Below, piece after piece: positions 16,030 to 26,220 of a DNA stretch of 47,435 bases. The number at the start of each line of letters is the position of its first letter. Position 1 is the first letter of the stretch. Below the pieces are notes generated by a model that was not told the origin of the DNA, did not search any database, and was given only the letters and a program-made list of their open reading frames with translations. Source of the DNA: Aquificota bacterium (GTDB lineage: Bacteria > Aquificota > Aquificia > Aquificales > QOAS01); the NCBI GenBank assembly GCA_013154305.1, contig JAADCT010000035.1, forward strand, positions 1-47,435. The letters are read 5' to 3'. A program made the position numbers and the translations under genes.

Positions 16030-16965
16030 ATGGGAACCAGAATTGAGGGTTTGGGCGTTTACCTCCCTTCCGAGGTCCTGACCAACTTCGACCTCGAAAA
16101 GATGGTCGACACCTCCGACGAGTGGATAACCCAAAGGACGGGTATAAAGGAGCGCCGCATCGCCAGGAGCGAGAGCGTGGTCGACATGGCGACGGCGGCG
16201 GCCGAGGAGGCCATCAGAAACGCCGGCGTAAACAAGGAGGAGATAGAGCTGGTGGTTTTGGCCACTTTGAGCCCGGAGCTGGGTTTTCCCGCCACCGCCT
16301 GTTTGGTGCAGGAGCGGCTCGGTCTGCCCCCCTCGGCCATGGCCTTCGACGTTTCGGCCGCCTGCAGCGGCTTTTTGTACGCCCTCGACGTTGCCGACGC
16401 CTACTTAAAGAGCGGAAAAAAGAAACTGGCCCTGATAATAGGGGCCGAAAAGCTTTCCTCGATAGTCGACTGGAGCGACCGCTCGACGTGCGTGCTCTTT
16501 GGCGACGGGGCCGGGGCGGCCGTCGTGCGCTTTGACGAAAACTCCGAAAGCGACGTTTTGGCCTCCAAACTCTACGCCAAAGGGAGCGAGTGGAGGGCCC
16601 TCTACCGGGAAAACTGCGGATACCTCAAAATGGAAGGCCGGAAGGTCTTTAAGGAGGCGGTAAACGGCATGGCCCAGGCTTCGCTGGAGGCGCTCAGGGA
16701 GGCGGGCCTGCGGCCGGAGGACGTCGACCTGGTGGTTCCCCATCAGGCCAACCTGCGCATTATTAAGGCGGTGGCCGAAAGGCTCGGCATTCCGATGGAA
16801 AAAGTTTTCGTAAACGTCGACCGCTACGGAAACACCTCCGCCGCCTCGATACCGATAGCGCTCTACGAGGCCCTTAAGGAGGGGAAACTGAGGAGGGGAA
16901 TGACGGTTCTCCTGACGGCCATGGGCGGCGGCTTGACTTGGGGCGCAATGGTTTTGCGCTACTAG
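16030..16965 (+). CDS. fabH: 3-oxoacyl-ACP synthase III
   Basis: Starts fatty acid synthesis by condensing acetyl-CoA with malonyl-ACP. The catalytic triad is visible: Cys112 in AACSGFLYAL, His238 in VPHQANLRI, Asn268 in DRYGNTSAASIP. The ATG at 16030 yields MGTRIEGLGVYLP and exactly the classical Cys112 numbering, so the open frame 20 codons upstream is rejected. A -10-like TGGAATAATAA about 40 bases upstream may be its promoter. It ends sharing a CTAG with the convergent ribF stop. Confidence 0.97.
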   Translation: MGTRIEGLGVYLPSEVLTNFDLEKMVDTSDEWITQRTGIKERRIARSESVVDMATAAAEEAIRNAGVNKEEIELVVLATLSPELGFPATACLVQERLGLPPSAMAFDVSAACSGFLYALDVADAYLKSGKKKLALIIGAEKLSSIVDWSDRSTCVLFGDGAGAAVVRFDENSESDVLASKLYAKGSEWRALYRENCGYLKMEGRKVFKEAVNGMAQASLEALREAGLRPEDVDLVVPHQANLRIIKAVAERLGIPMEKVFVNVDRYGNTSAASIPIALYEALKEGKLRRGMTVLLTAMGGGLTWGAMVLRY

Positions 16966-17831
16966 TCGGTCCGGTGGACTTGGCGGGCGAGTTCGGCGTC
17001 GGCGGCGATTTGCTCGACGAGGTCCTCCGCCGTCTTAAAGACCCTTTCCTCCCTTAAAAAGCGCTTGAAGACTATCCTCGGCCGGTCGGAAACTTCAAAG
17101 GGCGTCTCGAGAACGTGGACCTCCAGCGTTCGTCGCTCCCCTTTTAGGGTGGGTGCGGTTCCGAGGTTGGCCACCGCCGGCAGACCGTCGATGCTAACGG
17201 CGTAAACGCCGTCGGGCAGGCAAAGTCCTTCCACCCGGCCGAAGTTGATGGTGGGAAAGCCGAGGCGTCTTCCGAGACCTTTACCTTTTACGGGTTTCCT
17301 CCTAATCCAGTAGGGGCGGCCGAGGTAGAGCGAGGCCTCCTTCAGTCGGGCCCGCCGCAGAAGGTCCCTTACGAGGGAGGAAGATACCGTCTTTCCCCCG
17401 ACGCGGTAGGGTCCGACGCGGACGACCTCGCACCCGAAGCTTTGGCAAAACTCCTTTGCGAGGTTGAAGTCGCCGGCCGCGTTTTTGCCAAAGCGCCAGT
17501 CGTAGCCCAAGACCAGCAGCCGGGCCCCGAGGCGCCGGAGCAGGTATTCCTTTAAAAATTCCTCCGGCCGAAGGCCGGCAAACTCCTCGGTAAAGGGTAA
17601 AACGACCGGTTCCACTCCGAGACTTTTTAAGACTTCGGCCTTTTCCTCGGCCGTCGACAGGCGACAAAAGCGGCGGTCGGGGGGACGCAAAACCTCCGCC
17701 GGGTGGGGGTCGAAGGTGACGACCACCGGCTTTAGGTTCCTCCTTCGGGCCTCCTCCTTAAGGCGGGAAAGGAGGTGAACGTGGCCGAGGTGAACGCCGT
17801 CGAAGTTTCCGACGGTAACGGCGGTTTCCAT
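16962..17831 (-). CDS. ribF: Bifunctional riboflavin kinase / FAD synthetase
   Basis: Phosphorylates riboflavin to FMN and adenylates FMN to FAD. The N-terminal nucleotidyltransferase half has GNFDGVHLGH (HIGH-like) at 8-17, FDPHP, LVLGYDWRFG and SSSLVRDLL. The C-terminal kinase half has KGLGRRLGFPTINF and the ATP/riboflavin motif PDGVYAV, with NLGTAPTLKG and LEVHVLE. The length of 289 is normal. The start follows a TATTAAC about 18 bases upstream and a weak AGGAA. Confidence 0.95.
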   Translation of the reverse strand: METAVTVGNFDGVHLGHVHLLSRLKEEARRRNLKPVVVTFDPHPAEVLRPPDRRFCRLSTAEEKAEVLKSLGVEPVVLPFTEEFAGLRPEEFLKEYLLRRLGARLLVLGYDWRFGKNAAGDFNLAKEFCQSFGCEVVRVGPYRVGGKTVSSSLVRDLLRRARLKEASLYLGRPYWIRRKPVKGKGLGRRLGFPTINFGRVEGLCLPDGVYAVSIDGLPAVANLGTAPTLKGERRTLEVHVLETPFEVSDRPRIVFKRFLREERVFKTAEDLVEQIAADAELARQVHRTD

Positions 17832-17928
17832 TTCCTACGAAAGGTAGTTAATAGTAAGGGTTTGGGGCCGCTTGCGGTTTAGGTCCGTTCCGTCCCCCCG
17901 GCGGGAAAACTAATTTATTGTCCGACCG

Positions 17929-19227
17929 ATGGGTCGAATTTCCCTTCTTCCCGAGGAGGTCAGAAAGGTTTTGGCCGCCGGGGAGGTGGTCGAGCGTCCC
18001 GCGTCGGTGGTCAAGGAGCTGGTCGAAAACGCCCTCGACGCCGGTGCGGGCCGCGTTGAGGTGGAGATTGTCGGTGCGGGCAAGAGGTTGATAAAGGTCC
18101 GCGACGACGGTGAGGGTATTTTAAGGGAGGACCTGCCGAAGGTCGTTTTGGAGGGGGCCACCTCGAAGGTCTCCTCGCTGGAGGACCTCTACTCGCTCAA
18201 AACCTACGGCTTTAGGGGCGAGGCCCTCCACTCGATAGCCCGCGTTTCCGACTTTTTGGTCCGCAGTCGCCACTTTTCCCAGGAAAGGGGTGCCGAGCTC
18301 TACGCGCCGGGGGCAGAGGTCCGCTACGTGAAGGAGCTGGCCCACCCGGTGGGCACCACCGTCGAGGTCCGAAACCTCTTTTTCAACCTGCCGGCGAGGC
18401 TGCGGTTTTTAAAGTCGCCGAGGACGGAAAGAAGACTCGTTTTCGAAACGGTGGCGGCCTACGCGCTGGCCCATCCGGAGCGTTCCTTTCGCCTCGAGGC
18501 CGAAGGGCGCGAGCTCTTTGACCTGAAACCCTCCTCGGTTGAGGAGAGGATGGCGGCGCTCTTTGACCTCGACTATCCGCCGGAGCATCGGGCGGCCGAG
18601 GGCGACGAGGGAAGGGCCGAGCTTTACTACTACCAAAACTACAAAAGCAACCGGTTTTTAATCTTTTTAAACGGGCGGCCGATAAAAAATCGGGAGCTTC
18701 AGACCTACCTCAAAAACCGTTTGGGTTACCGCGCCCTGGCGGTCCTCTTTTTGGAACTTCCGCCCCATCTGGTGGACTGGAACGTTCACCCCCGGAAGGA
18801 GGAGGTCCGCTTTTTGAAAGAGAGAAAGGTCCTCGGGCTGGTCGGCGCGCTCTTTGGCCGACCGAGGGTCGAGGACCCCCTTTCCTCCCTTTTGAGGAGA
18901 CCGACGGTCGTTTCCTACGGGAGCGGGTTGAAGTTTGAGGTGCTGGGCCAGGTGGAGGAAACGCTGATTTTGGCCTACCGCGACGGGTTTCTCTACTTTT
19001 TCGACCAACACCTTTTGGACGAGAGCGTTCGTTTCGCTCAAAGCGGCGACGCCGCTTCGGCCTGCCGCCGGGCTCTGAAGGCGGGCCGCGAACTGTCGAG
19101 GGAGGAAATGGAGGAGCTCGTCAGGCGCTGGTGCGAGGCGGGGGAGCCCCGGACCTGCCCCCACGGGCGGCCCGTCTTTTACAAGCTCCCCCTTTCGGAG
19201 GTCTACGCCAAGATAGACCGTCAGTAG
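17929..19227 (+). CDS. mutL: DNA mismatch repair protein MutL (compact, altered nuclease motif)
   Basis: Mismatch-repair GHKL ATPase. N-terminal motifs are intact: ELVENALDAGA at 30-40, RDDGEGI at 58-64, GATSK at 76-80, GFRGEAL at 94-100. The linker is nearly absent and the C-terminal domain is small, giving 432 residues, close to the compact MutL of Aquifex. The metal-binding motif DQHA-x2-E-x4-E reads DQHLLDESVRFA at 359-370: the first Glu is kept, the second is Ala, and the Ala and second His are changed. The downstream CPHGRP at 410-415 is intact. Start follows TAATTTATTG without a Shine-Dalgarno. Confidence 0.95.
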   Translation: MGRISLLPEEVRKVLAAGEVVERPASVVKELVENALDAGAGRVEVEIVGAGKRLIKVRDDGEGILREDLPKVVLEGATSKVSSLEDLYSLKTYGFRGEALHSIARVSDFLVRSRHFSQERGAELYAPGAEVRYVKELAHPVGTTVEVRNLFFNLPARLRFLKSPRTERRLVFETVAAYALAHPERSFRLEAEGRELFDLKPSSVEERMAALFDLDYPPEHRAAEGDEGRAELYYYQNYKSNRFLIFLNGRPIKNRELQTYLKNRLGYRALAVLFLELPPHLVDWNVHPRKEEVRFLKERKVLGLVGALFGRPRVEDPLSSLLRRPTVVSYGSGLKFEVLGQVEETLILAYRDGFLYFFDQHLLDESVRFAQSGDAASACRRALKAGRELSREEMEELVRRWCEAGEPRTCPHGRPVFYKLPLSEVYAKIDRQ

Positions 19228-19982
19228 ATGAGGGCGCTGAGAAAGTAGTCGACTATCAGTATCAGCATCGAGGAGGTTACGACCGAGGCGGTGGTGGCCC
19301 TTCCGACGCCCTCGGCGCCCCCGCGGGTGGCAAAGCCGAAGTAGCAGCTGACGGCCGCTATGATGAGACCGAAGACGGCCGCCTTTATCAGGCCCCCCAG
19401 AAAGTCGTAAAACTCGACGATGTCCCGCATCTTCTGCCAAAAGAGGTATTCGTTGACGCCAAAGAGCTTTACGGCGACGAACCAACCGCCGAAGATGCCG
19501 ACCACGTCGGCCACAATAGTCAGCAGGGGAAGCGAAACGACGGCGGCGAAAATCCGCGGGCTCACCAGGTAGCGGACGGGATTGACGGCCAAAACGCGCA
19601 GGGCGTCGATTTGCTCCGTTATTTTCATCGTTCCGATTTGGGCCGTCATCGCCGAGCCGACCCGCGCCACCACCATCAGGGCCGTCAGGACGGGGCCCAG
19701 TTCCCTCGCCATCGAGATGGCCACGACCGCCCCCAGCAGGTATTCGGCGCTGAAGCGGTGGAAGGTCGAATAGGTTTCCACCACTATGACGCCGCCGGAA
19801 AAGAAGGAGGTGACCAGGACGACGGGCAGGGTTTCGGCGCCGACGTAAGAGAGCTGTTTTATCAGGTGTTCGGCCTTCGGCGGTTTTCGGAGGAGAAACC
19901 AAATCGCCCGCAGGGTAAGAAGGGTCGCCTCCCCCACGGCGGTAAAGAAGCGAACGAGTCTTTCCCTAAAGGCGGACAACAT
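19221..19982 (-). CDS. mlaE: MlaE-family ABC transporter permease
   Basis: Membrane permease of the MlaE/YrbE family, which moves phospholipids between inner and outer membranes. Of 253 residues, five or so membrane segments are visible, with the family core AISMARELGPVLTALMVVAR followed by GSAMTAQIGTMKITEQIDAL. The start is the ATG at 19980-19982, preceded by TATTTTTTG. No ATPase (MlaF) or substrate-binding (MlaD) gene is next to it, unlike most mla operons. It follows the shortened leuS gene on the same strand and overlaps mutL tail-to-tail by 7 bases. Confidence 0.88.
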   Translation of the reverse strand: MLSAFRERLVRFFTAVGEATLLTLRAIWFLLRKPPKAEHLIKQLSYVGAETLPVVLVTSFFSGGVIVVETYSTFHRFSAEYLLGAVVAISMARELGPVLTALMVVARVGSAMTAQIGTMKITEQIDALRVLAVNPVRYLVSPRIFAAVVSLPLLTIVADVVGIFGGWFVAVKLFGVNEYLFWQKMRDIVEFYDFLGGLIKAAVFGLIIAAVSCYFGFATRGGAEGVGRATTASVVTSSMLILIVDYFLSALIY

Positions 19983-20046
19983 CAAAAAATAGTTTCTCCC
20001 CGCCGACGGAAAGGGCGGGAAAAAGGACCGCGGGCGTAAAAGTTTT

Positions 20047-20067
20047 AAAAAAGACCGCCGAAGGAGG
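20047..20067 (-). terminator. Possible intrinsic terminator after leuS
   Basis: On the minus strand, CCTCCTTCGGCGG (five-base arms around TTC, one mismatch) is followed by TCTTTTTT, shortly after the leuS TGA. The stem is short, so this is only moderately convincing. If real, it shows that the shortened leuS has a proper gene end. Confidence 0.4.
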
Positions 20068-20072
20068 GAGGT

Positions 20073-21182
20073 TCAGTCCCCCCCTTCGGGGGAAACGACG
20101 ACCCTTATCGGCAGGCCGTACTTTCGGGCAAACTCGTAGTCCCTCTCGTCGTGGGCGGGAACGGCCATTATGGCGCCCGTTCCGTATTCGGCCAAAACGT
20201 AGTTGGCGGTCCAAATCGGTATCAGGTCCCCCGTCAGGGGGTGGATGGCGTACCTGCCCGTAAAGACGCCTTCCTTTTCTTTGACCCTGCGGCGTTCCTC
20301 GACCGGCGTCTTCTTTATCCTCTCGAGAAACTCCTTTACCTTCTCCTCCTGCGGGGTTCCCTCGGCGAGTTTTTCCGTCAGGGGGTGTTCGGGCGCCAGG
20401 ACGAGGAAGGTGACGCCAAAGAGCGTGTCGGGACGGGTGGTAAAGACGACGATTTCGTCGCCGGTATCTTCGACCTTAAAAACTATTTCGGCGCCCTCGG
20501 AGCGCCCAATCCAATTCCTCTGCTGGGCGATGACCCTCTCGGGCCACTTGCCTTCGAGCTTTTTCAGGTCCTCCAAAAGTCGGTCGGCGTAGGCGGTAAT
20601 CTTCAGATACCAGGAGGGGATTTCCCTTTGGACCACCTCGCTGTCGCAGCGCCAGCAGCGGCCCTCTATCACCTGTTCGTTGGCCAAAACGGTTTCGCAG
20701 GAGGGGCACCAGTTTACTACGGCGCTCTTTCGGTAGGCGATGCCCCTTTCGAGCATCTTTAGAAATATCCACTGGTTCCACTTGTAGTATTCGGGGTCGC
20801 AGGTGGCTATCTCGCGGTCCCAGTCGTAGGACAGGCCGAGCCGCTTTAGCTGGCGGCGCATGTTTTCGATGTTCTTTTCGGTCCACTCGGCGGGGTGGAT
20901 TTTGTGCTTTATCGCCGCATTTTCGGCCGGCAGGCCGAAGGCGTCCCAACCCATCGGGTGGAGGACGTTTTTGCCCTTCATTCGGAGGTATCGGGCAATC
21001 GCGTCGCCTATGGTGTAGTTTCTAACGTGACCCATGTGGATGTTTCCCGAAGGGTAGGGAAACATTTCGAGGACGTACTGCTTCGCGTCCCGCGGCCGGT
21101 CCTCGGAGGCCTTAAAGGCCTTTTCCTCCTCCCATATTCGTTGCCACTTCTTTTCCACCTTTCGGGGGTCGTAGCGCTCCAT
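20073..21182 (-). CDS. leuS: Leucyl-tRNA synthetase, N-terminal half only (split or truncated)
   Basis: Bacterial-type LeuRS covering residues 1-369 of a protein usually over 800 long. Present and intact: the HMGH motif at 49-52 in [11 protein letters not shown], zinc cysteines 159/162 and 176/179, and the CP1 editing domain with [10 protein letters not shown] (247-256) and [15 protein letters not shown] (334-348), whose D345 has the same number as the universal editing Asp. The frame then stops (TGA) after [19 protein letters not shown]. Missing are the rest of CP1, the KMSKS loop and the anticodon and C-terminal domains. The next 87 bases hold no LeuRS remnant and lead into the permease. 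The start follows TATTAC by 7 bases. Either a two-gene LeuRS or a disrupted gene. Confidence 0.93.
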   Translation of the reverse strand: MERYDPRKVEKKWQRIWEEEKAFKASEDRPRDAKQYVLEMFPYPSGNIHMGHVRNYTIGDAIARYLRMKGKNVLHPMGWDAFGLPAENAAIKHKIHPAEWTEKNIENMRRQLKRLGLSYDWDREIATCDPEYYKWNQWIFLKMLERGIAYRKSAVVNWCPSCETVLANEQVIEGRCWRCDSEVVQREIPSWYLKITAYADRLLEDLKKLEGKWPERVIAQQRNWIGRSEGAEIVFKVEDTGDEIVVFTTRPDTLFGVTFLVLAPEHPLTEKLAEGTPQEEKVKEFLERIKKTPVEERRRVKEKEGVFTGRYAIHPLTGDLIPIWTANYVLAEYGTGAIMAVPAHDERDYEFARKYGLPIRVVVSPEGGD

Positions 21183-21221
21183 CGCAAGGGTAATATTTTG
21201 GCACCGCCGCCCCGCGGCCCC

Positions 21222-22076
21222 TCAGAGCTCCAGCCTCCAGTTGTCTATCAGCCTCGCCGACGGCATCCTAACGGCCACCAGTATGCGCTCGCCGCCCTTA
21301 ATCTCCCGGGCCGGCTCCAGCGTTTCGGGGTCGACCACCGCAACGTAGTCGACCTTTTCTATCAGCGGGAAGGACTTTAGAAACTCCAGCAGGCGCCTTT
21401 CCAGCTCCCGCGGGTCGCGCAGGCCCTCCTCGACCAGCCTTTGGGCCAGCTGAAAGCTCCGGTAGAGGGCCGTCGCCTGCCTTCTCTCCTCGGGGGAGAG
21501 GTAGGCGTTTCGCGAGCTCATGGCCAGACCGTCGGGCTCGCGCACGGTGGGGCAGGGAACGACTTGAGTCTCCAAGTCGAGGTCGCGGACCATCCTTTCG
21601 ACCACCTTCAGCTGTTGGTAGTCCTTTTCCCCGAAGTAGGCCCGGTCGGGTCTGACCAGGTTGAGGAGTTTGGTCACCACCGTGCAAACGCCCCTAAAGT
21701 GGCCGGGCCGAAATTCCCCCTCCCACCTTTTGGACAGTTCGGTCTCCTCGACGAAGGTGGAAAAGTTTTTCGGATACATCTCCTCCGCCGAAGGGGCGAA
21801 GACGGCGTCGACGCCCTCCCTTTCGAGGAGCCGAAGGTCCCTTTCGAGGTCCCTCGGATAGCGCTCGAAGTCCTCGCCGGGACCGAACTGGGTCGGATTT
21901 ACGAATATCGAAACCACCACCAGGTCGTTTTCCCCCCTCGCCCTCCTTACGAGGGAAAGGTGCCCCTCGTGCAGGTATCCCATCGTGGGAACGAAACCGA
22001 CCGTCTTTCCCCCCTTTCTGGCCTCCCTCAGGAAAGAGCGCAGCTCCTCTTTTGTCCTAAAAAGCCTTACCGCCAT
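21222..22076 (-). CDS. panC: Pantothenate synthetase
   Basis: Joins pantoate and beta-alanine with ATP to make pantothenate for coenzyme A. The 284-residue protein carries [15 protein letters not shown] (HIGH-type ATP motif) at 29-43, [25 protein letters not shown] and the KMSKS-like [14 protein letters not shown]. The start is preceded by TAATTC 12 bases upstream and no obvious Shine-Dalgarno. leuS follows on the same strand after 39 bases, which contain a separate TATTAC box. Confidence 0.96.
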   Translation of the reverse strand: MAVRLFRTKEELRSFLREARKGGKTVGFVPTMGYLHEGHLSLVRRARGENDLVVVSIFVNPTQFGPGEDFERYPRDLERDLRLLEREGVDAVFAPSAEEMYPKNFSTFVEETELSKRWEGEFRPGHFRGVCTVVTKLLNLVRPDRAYFGEKDYQQLKVVERMVRDLDLETQVVPCPTVREPDGLAMSSRNAYLSPEERRQATALYRSFQLAQRLVEEGLRDPRELERRLLEFLKSFPLIEKVDYVAVVDPETLEPAREIKGGERILVAVRMPSARLIDNWRLEL

Positions 22077-22130
22077 CGGTAGAAAGAATTAGTTTGTTAA
22101 GACTCCCGCCGCCTCCGGCGACGGGCTTTA

Positions 22131-23027
22131 TTAACCAAAAAGAACTTCGGAAACTTTTAGCCAAAGGGGCACCGTCAGCGGTAGCAGCAAGAGACCCAGG
22201 TTTGCCGCCGCCAGGGAGAGGTCGGGGTTCAGCCGATACTTTTCGCTCAAAATTACGGCCATGACAAAGGGCGGCATCGAGCTCTGAAGCAGGGCGACGG
22301 CGGCCGCCTCGTGGGAGAGCCTCAGCGGCTCCTTCAAAAGGAGCAAAAGGAGCAAAACCAAAAGGGGCGAAACCAGCTGGCGCCAGAGGACGGCCAAGAG
22401 GGCGAGGGGGAGGTTTTTGAGGGCCGCCCGCGGCTCAAACCGCAGGCCGAGGGCAAAGACGACGGTCGGAACGAGCGAGGCCTTGGCGGCGGCAAAAAAC
22501 CCCTTCAGGGGCTCCAGCGACGCCCCCTTGAGGGCGAAGGCGGCCAAAAGGGCGCCGGCGGGCGGAAAGCGGTAAAAGAGCCGCCAGTCGGGCCTTTGGC
22601 CGATAAGGGCCACGGCCAGGGTAACCACCAAAAGGAAGTTTCCGACAACATCGTAGACTATCGCGTAGGCCAGTCCCTCCTCGCCAAAGAGCGAGTAGGC
22701 TATCGGGTAGCCGGCGAAGGCGGTGTTTCCGAAGGTGGCGCTCAGAAAGAGGGACTTGAGGCTCGCGCGGTCGGCCACCAGCTTGGAAAAGAGGAAAAAG
22801 GAAACGAGGGTCGAAACGGCGGCCGAGGTCCAGGCGACGGCCACGACGGCGGCCAAGTCGGCCGAAAGCTCCAAATCCTTAAAGACGGCAAAGACCGTCA
22901 GCGGAAGGGCGAAGTAGACGACGAAGTTGACGAAGACGGCGGTGTCCTCCGTCTTGAAGACGCCGAGCCGCTTCAGCAGGTAACCCGACCCCAGCAGGAG
23001 GTAAAAGGTCAGGAGGGTTTCGACCAT
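22131..23027 (-). CDS. Auxin efflux carrier (AEC) family transporter
   Basis: A 298-residue membrane protein with about ten hydrophobic segments. The AEC pattern is recognisable: an N-terminal GSGYLLKRLGVFKTEDTAVFVNFVVYFALPL and a C-terminal QSSMPPFVMAVILSEKYRL. Bacterial members export organic acids such as malate or malonate; the substrate here is unknown. Its start codon is only 26 bases from that of the divergent globin/PsiE gene, so both must use overlapping promoters. Confidence 0.82.
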   Translation of the reverse strand: MVETLLTFYLLLGSGYLLKRLGVFKTEDTAVFVNFVVYFALPLTVFAVFKDLELSADLAAVVAVAWTSAAVSTLVSFFLFSKLVADRASLKSLFLSATFGNTAFAGYPIAYSLFGEEGLAYAIVYDVVGNFLLVVTLAVALIGQRPDWRLFYRFPPAGALLAAFALKGASLEPLKGFFAAAKASLVPTVVFALGLRFEPRAALKNLPLALLAVLWRQLVSPLLVLLLLLLLKEPLRLSHEAAAVALLQSSMPPFVMAVILSEKYRLNPDLSLAAANLGLLLLPLTVPLWLKVSEVLFG

Positions 23028-23040
23028 CGGAGGTTTTCAA

Positions 23041-23049
23041 AAATTTAAC
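23041..23049. promoter_or_regulatory. Overlapping divergent promoter box (AAATTTAAC)
   Basis: The only AT-rich region in the 26 bases between two divergent start codons. TTTAAC at 23044-23049 lies four bases before the plus-strand ATG. On the minus strand the same bases read GTTAAATTT, 13 bases from the other ATG. Neither start has a Shine-Dalgarno sequence. Confidence 0.45.
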
Positions 23050-23053
23050 ACCT

Positions 23054-24741
<1,688 letters not shown>

Positions 24742-24743
24742 TC

Positions 24744-25520
24744 ATGGAAAACTTAGGCCGAGCGTGGCGCCGCCTCCTCGAGCGGCGCGAAACGGCCGGC
24801 CTCCTGGTCGGCGTTTTGACTTTGGCCGCCGCCGTCTTGCCCCCGCCCCTCTTTGCCGCCGCTTTGACCCTCTTTGCCTACGGCCTCGGTTGGGAGCTGG
24901 GGCGGATAACCGGCCGTTCCTTTTTGGCACCCGTTTCCGCCCTGACGCTCTTTGCCGCCCTCCTTTCGCCCTTTTTCGGACTGCTGACGGCCCTTTCGGC
25001 CGCCCTGGCCGCCGGCTACGCCTCGGTCCGGCGAAAGGGCTACTACGGAAACGAAACCCTTTTGACCTTTTTATTGACCCTCTTGACCGGCGTTTACGCC
25101 GGGCTGGTCCCTTACGCCCTCTTTGAGGTAAAACTCGAGGGTTCTAACCTCCTCCTCGCCCTGATTTTTACGGTCTGGGCCGCCGACACGGCCGCCTACT
25201 ACGCCGGCAAAAACTTCGGTCGGAGAAAACTCGTTCCCCTCCTCTCGCCGGGAAAAACCTGGGAGGGCCTGCTGGCGGGCCTGTTGGCCGGAACCCTCGT
25301 CGGGACCCTGTCGTCCGCCCTCCTCCAAACGGGCCTTTCAAGTCCGCCGATTTGGCTCTTTGCCGCCGCCGCGGCCGCCGCCGGCGACCTCTTTGAAAGC
25401 TTCCTAAAGCGCTCTTTCGGCAAAAAGGACAGCTCCGACCTCCTCGGAAGCCACGGCGGCCTGCTCGACCGCTTTGACGGCCTCCTCTTTGCGGCCCTCG
25501 CCGTCGCCTCCTTCGTTTAA
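24744..25520 (+). CDS. cdsA: Phosphatidate cytidylyltransferase
   Basis: Makes CDP-diacylglycerol for phospholipid synthesis in the inner membrane. The 258-residue protein has seven or so membrane segments, and the C-terminal family signature is present: FLKRSFGKKDSSDLLGSHGG then LLDRFDGLLFA. The usual PGHGG reads GSHGG. AADTAAYYAGKNFG and LSPGKTWEG are also typical. The ATG is four bases after GTAAT, with no ribosome-binding site. Its stop codon is embedded in the T-tract of the terminator for hisIE on the other strand. Confidence 0.94.
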   Translation: MENLGRAWRRLLERRETAGLLVGVLTLAAAVLPPPLFAAALTLFAYGLGWELGRITGRSFLAPVSALTLFAALLSPFFGLLTALSAALAAGYASVRRKGYYGNETLLTFLLTLLTGVYAGLVPYALFEVKLEGSNLLLALIFTVWAADTAAYYAGKNFGRRKLVPLLSPGKTWEGLLAGLLAGTLVGTLSSALLQTGLSSPPIWLFAAAAAAAGDLFESFLKRSFGKKDSSDLLGSHGGLLDRFDGLLFAALAVASFV

Positions 25521-25548
25521 AAAAAAAGCCCGCGCCTTTCGGCGCGGG
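25519..25548 (-). terminator. Intrinsic terminator of hisIE
   Basis: On the minus strand, CCCGCGCC-GAAA-GGCGCGGG forms a perfect 8-bp stem with a GNRA loop, followed by CTTTTTTTTT. It lies six bases past the hisIE stop codon and overlaps the end of cdsA. Confidence 0.9.
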
Positions 25549-25554
25549 AAGTCC

Positions 25555-26211
25555 CTAGCCCTCCTTTTTCGGGCGGCGGCCAAAGCGCGAGGCCAGCTCC
25601 TCCAAAACCTCCGTCAGGTCCACGCCCAGATAAGTCAGCGCCAAAAGCCAATGGTAAAGGAGGTCGGCGCTCTCGTAGACGATTTTTTCCTTGTCGCGGT
25701 TCATCAGCGCTATCAGCGTTTCGACCGCCTCCTCCCCCGCCTTTTGGACTATGCGGTCGAAACCCGCCTTTACGAGCTCGGTGGTGTAGGAACCCTCCGG
25801 CAACCGCTCCAGCCGGTCCCTCAGGACCTCCTGGAGGCGGGCCAGGACCTCAAACGGCAAAGGTTTGTCGAGGGCGTAGCTTCCGTCGAGGTTTCGGTAA
25901 AAGCAGTTTCTCTCCCCCGTGTGGCAGGCGCGATTTTTCTCCTGCTCTATCAGGTAGAGGACCGCGTCCCCGTCGCAGTCGACGCGAACCTCCCTGACCC
26001 TTTGGAGTTCCCCGCTCGTTTCGCCCTTTTTCCAGAGCCTTTTTCGCGAGCGCGAGTAGTAGTGGGCGTAGCCGGTTTCGAGGGTCTTTTCTATCGCCTC
26101 GCGGTTGGCGTAGGCGAGCATTCGGACCTCGCCCGTTCGGTAGTCCTGAACCACCACCGGGACGAGGCCCCGCTCGTCGAACCTAATCAGGTCCAAAATC
26201 CCCTTTTCCAT
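25555..26211 (-). CDS. hisIE: Bifunctional phosphoribosyl-AMP cyclohydrolase / phosphoribosyl-ATP pyrophosphatase
   Basis: Catalyses the second and third steps of histidine biosynthesis. The N-terminal HisI half (about 1-112) has [43 protein letters not shown] and [11 protein letters not shown], which supply the metal-binding Asp and Cys residues. The C-terminal HisE half has [20 protein letters not shown] and [29 protein letters not shown] with the acidic metal site. It follows the symporter gene by nine bases. No other histidine gene is adjacent. Confidence 0.95.
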   Translation of the reverse strand: MEKGILDLIRFDERGLVPVVVQDYRTGEVRMLAYANREAIEKTLETGYAHYYSRSRKRLWKKGETSGELQRVREVRVDCDGDAVLYLIEQEKNRACHTGERNCFYRNLDGSYALDKPLPFEVLARLQEVLRDRLERLPEGSYTTELVKAGFDRIVQKAGEEAVETLIALMNRDKEKIVYESADLLYHWLLALTYLGVDLTEVLEELASRFGRRPKKEG

Positions 26212-26220
26212 AACGCGGAA

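Noticed and set aside
18667-19902. A 411-codon open frame on the minus strand
   Set aside because: It overlaps both mutL and the mlaE-family gene in the wrong frame; the protein is Arg/Pro/Gly-rich shadow sequence.
19983-20075. Readthrough or recoding of the leuS TGA
   Set aside because: The frame does stay open for 30 codons and runs in frame into the mlaE-family gene. The translated stretch has no LeuRS resemblance, so recoding would not restore the enzyme, and the permease has its own start signals.
20073-20100. A simple frameshift explaining the short leuS
   Set aside because: In no frame do the following bases encode the next LeuRS segment, so a single indel cannot restore it. A larger deletion or split is required.
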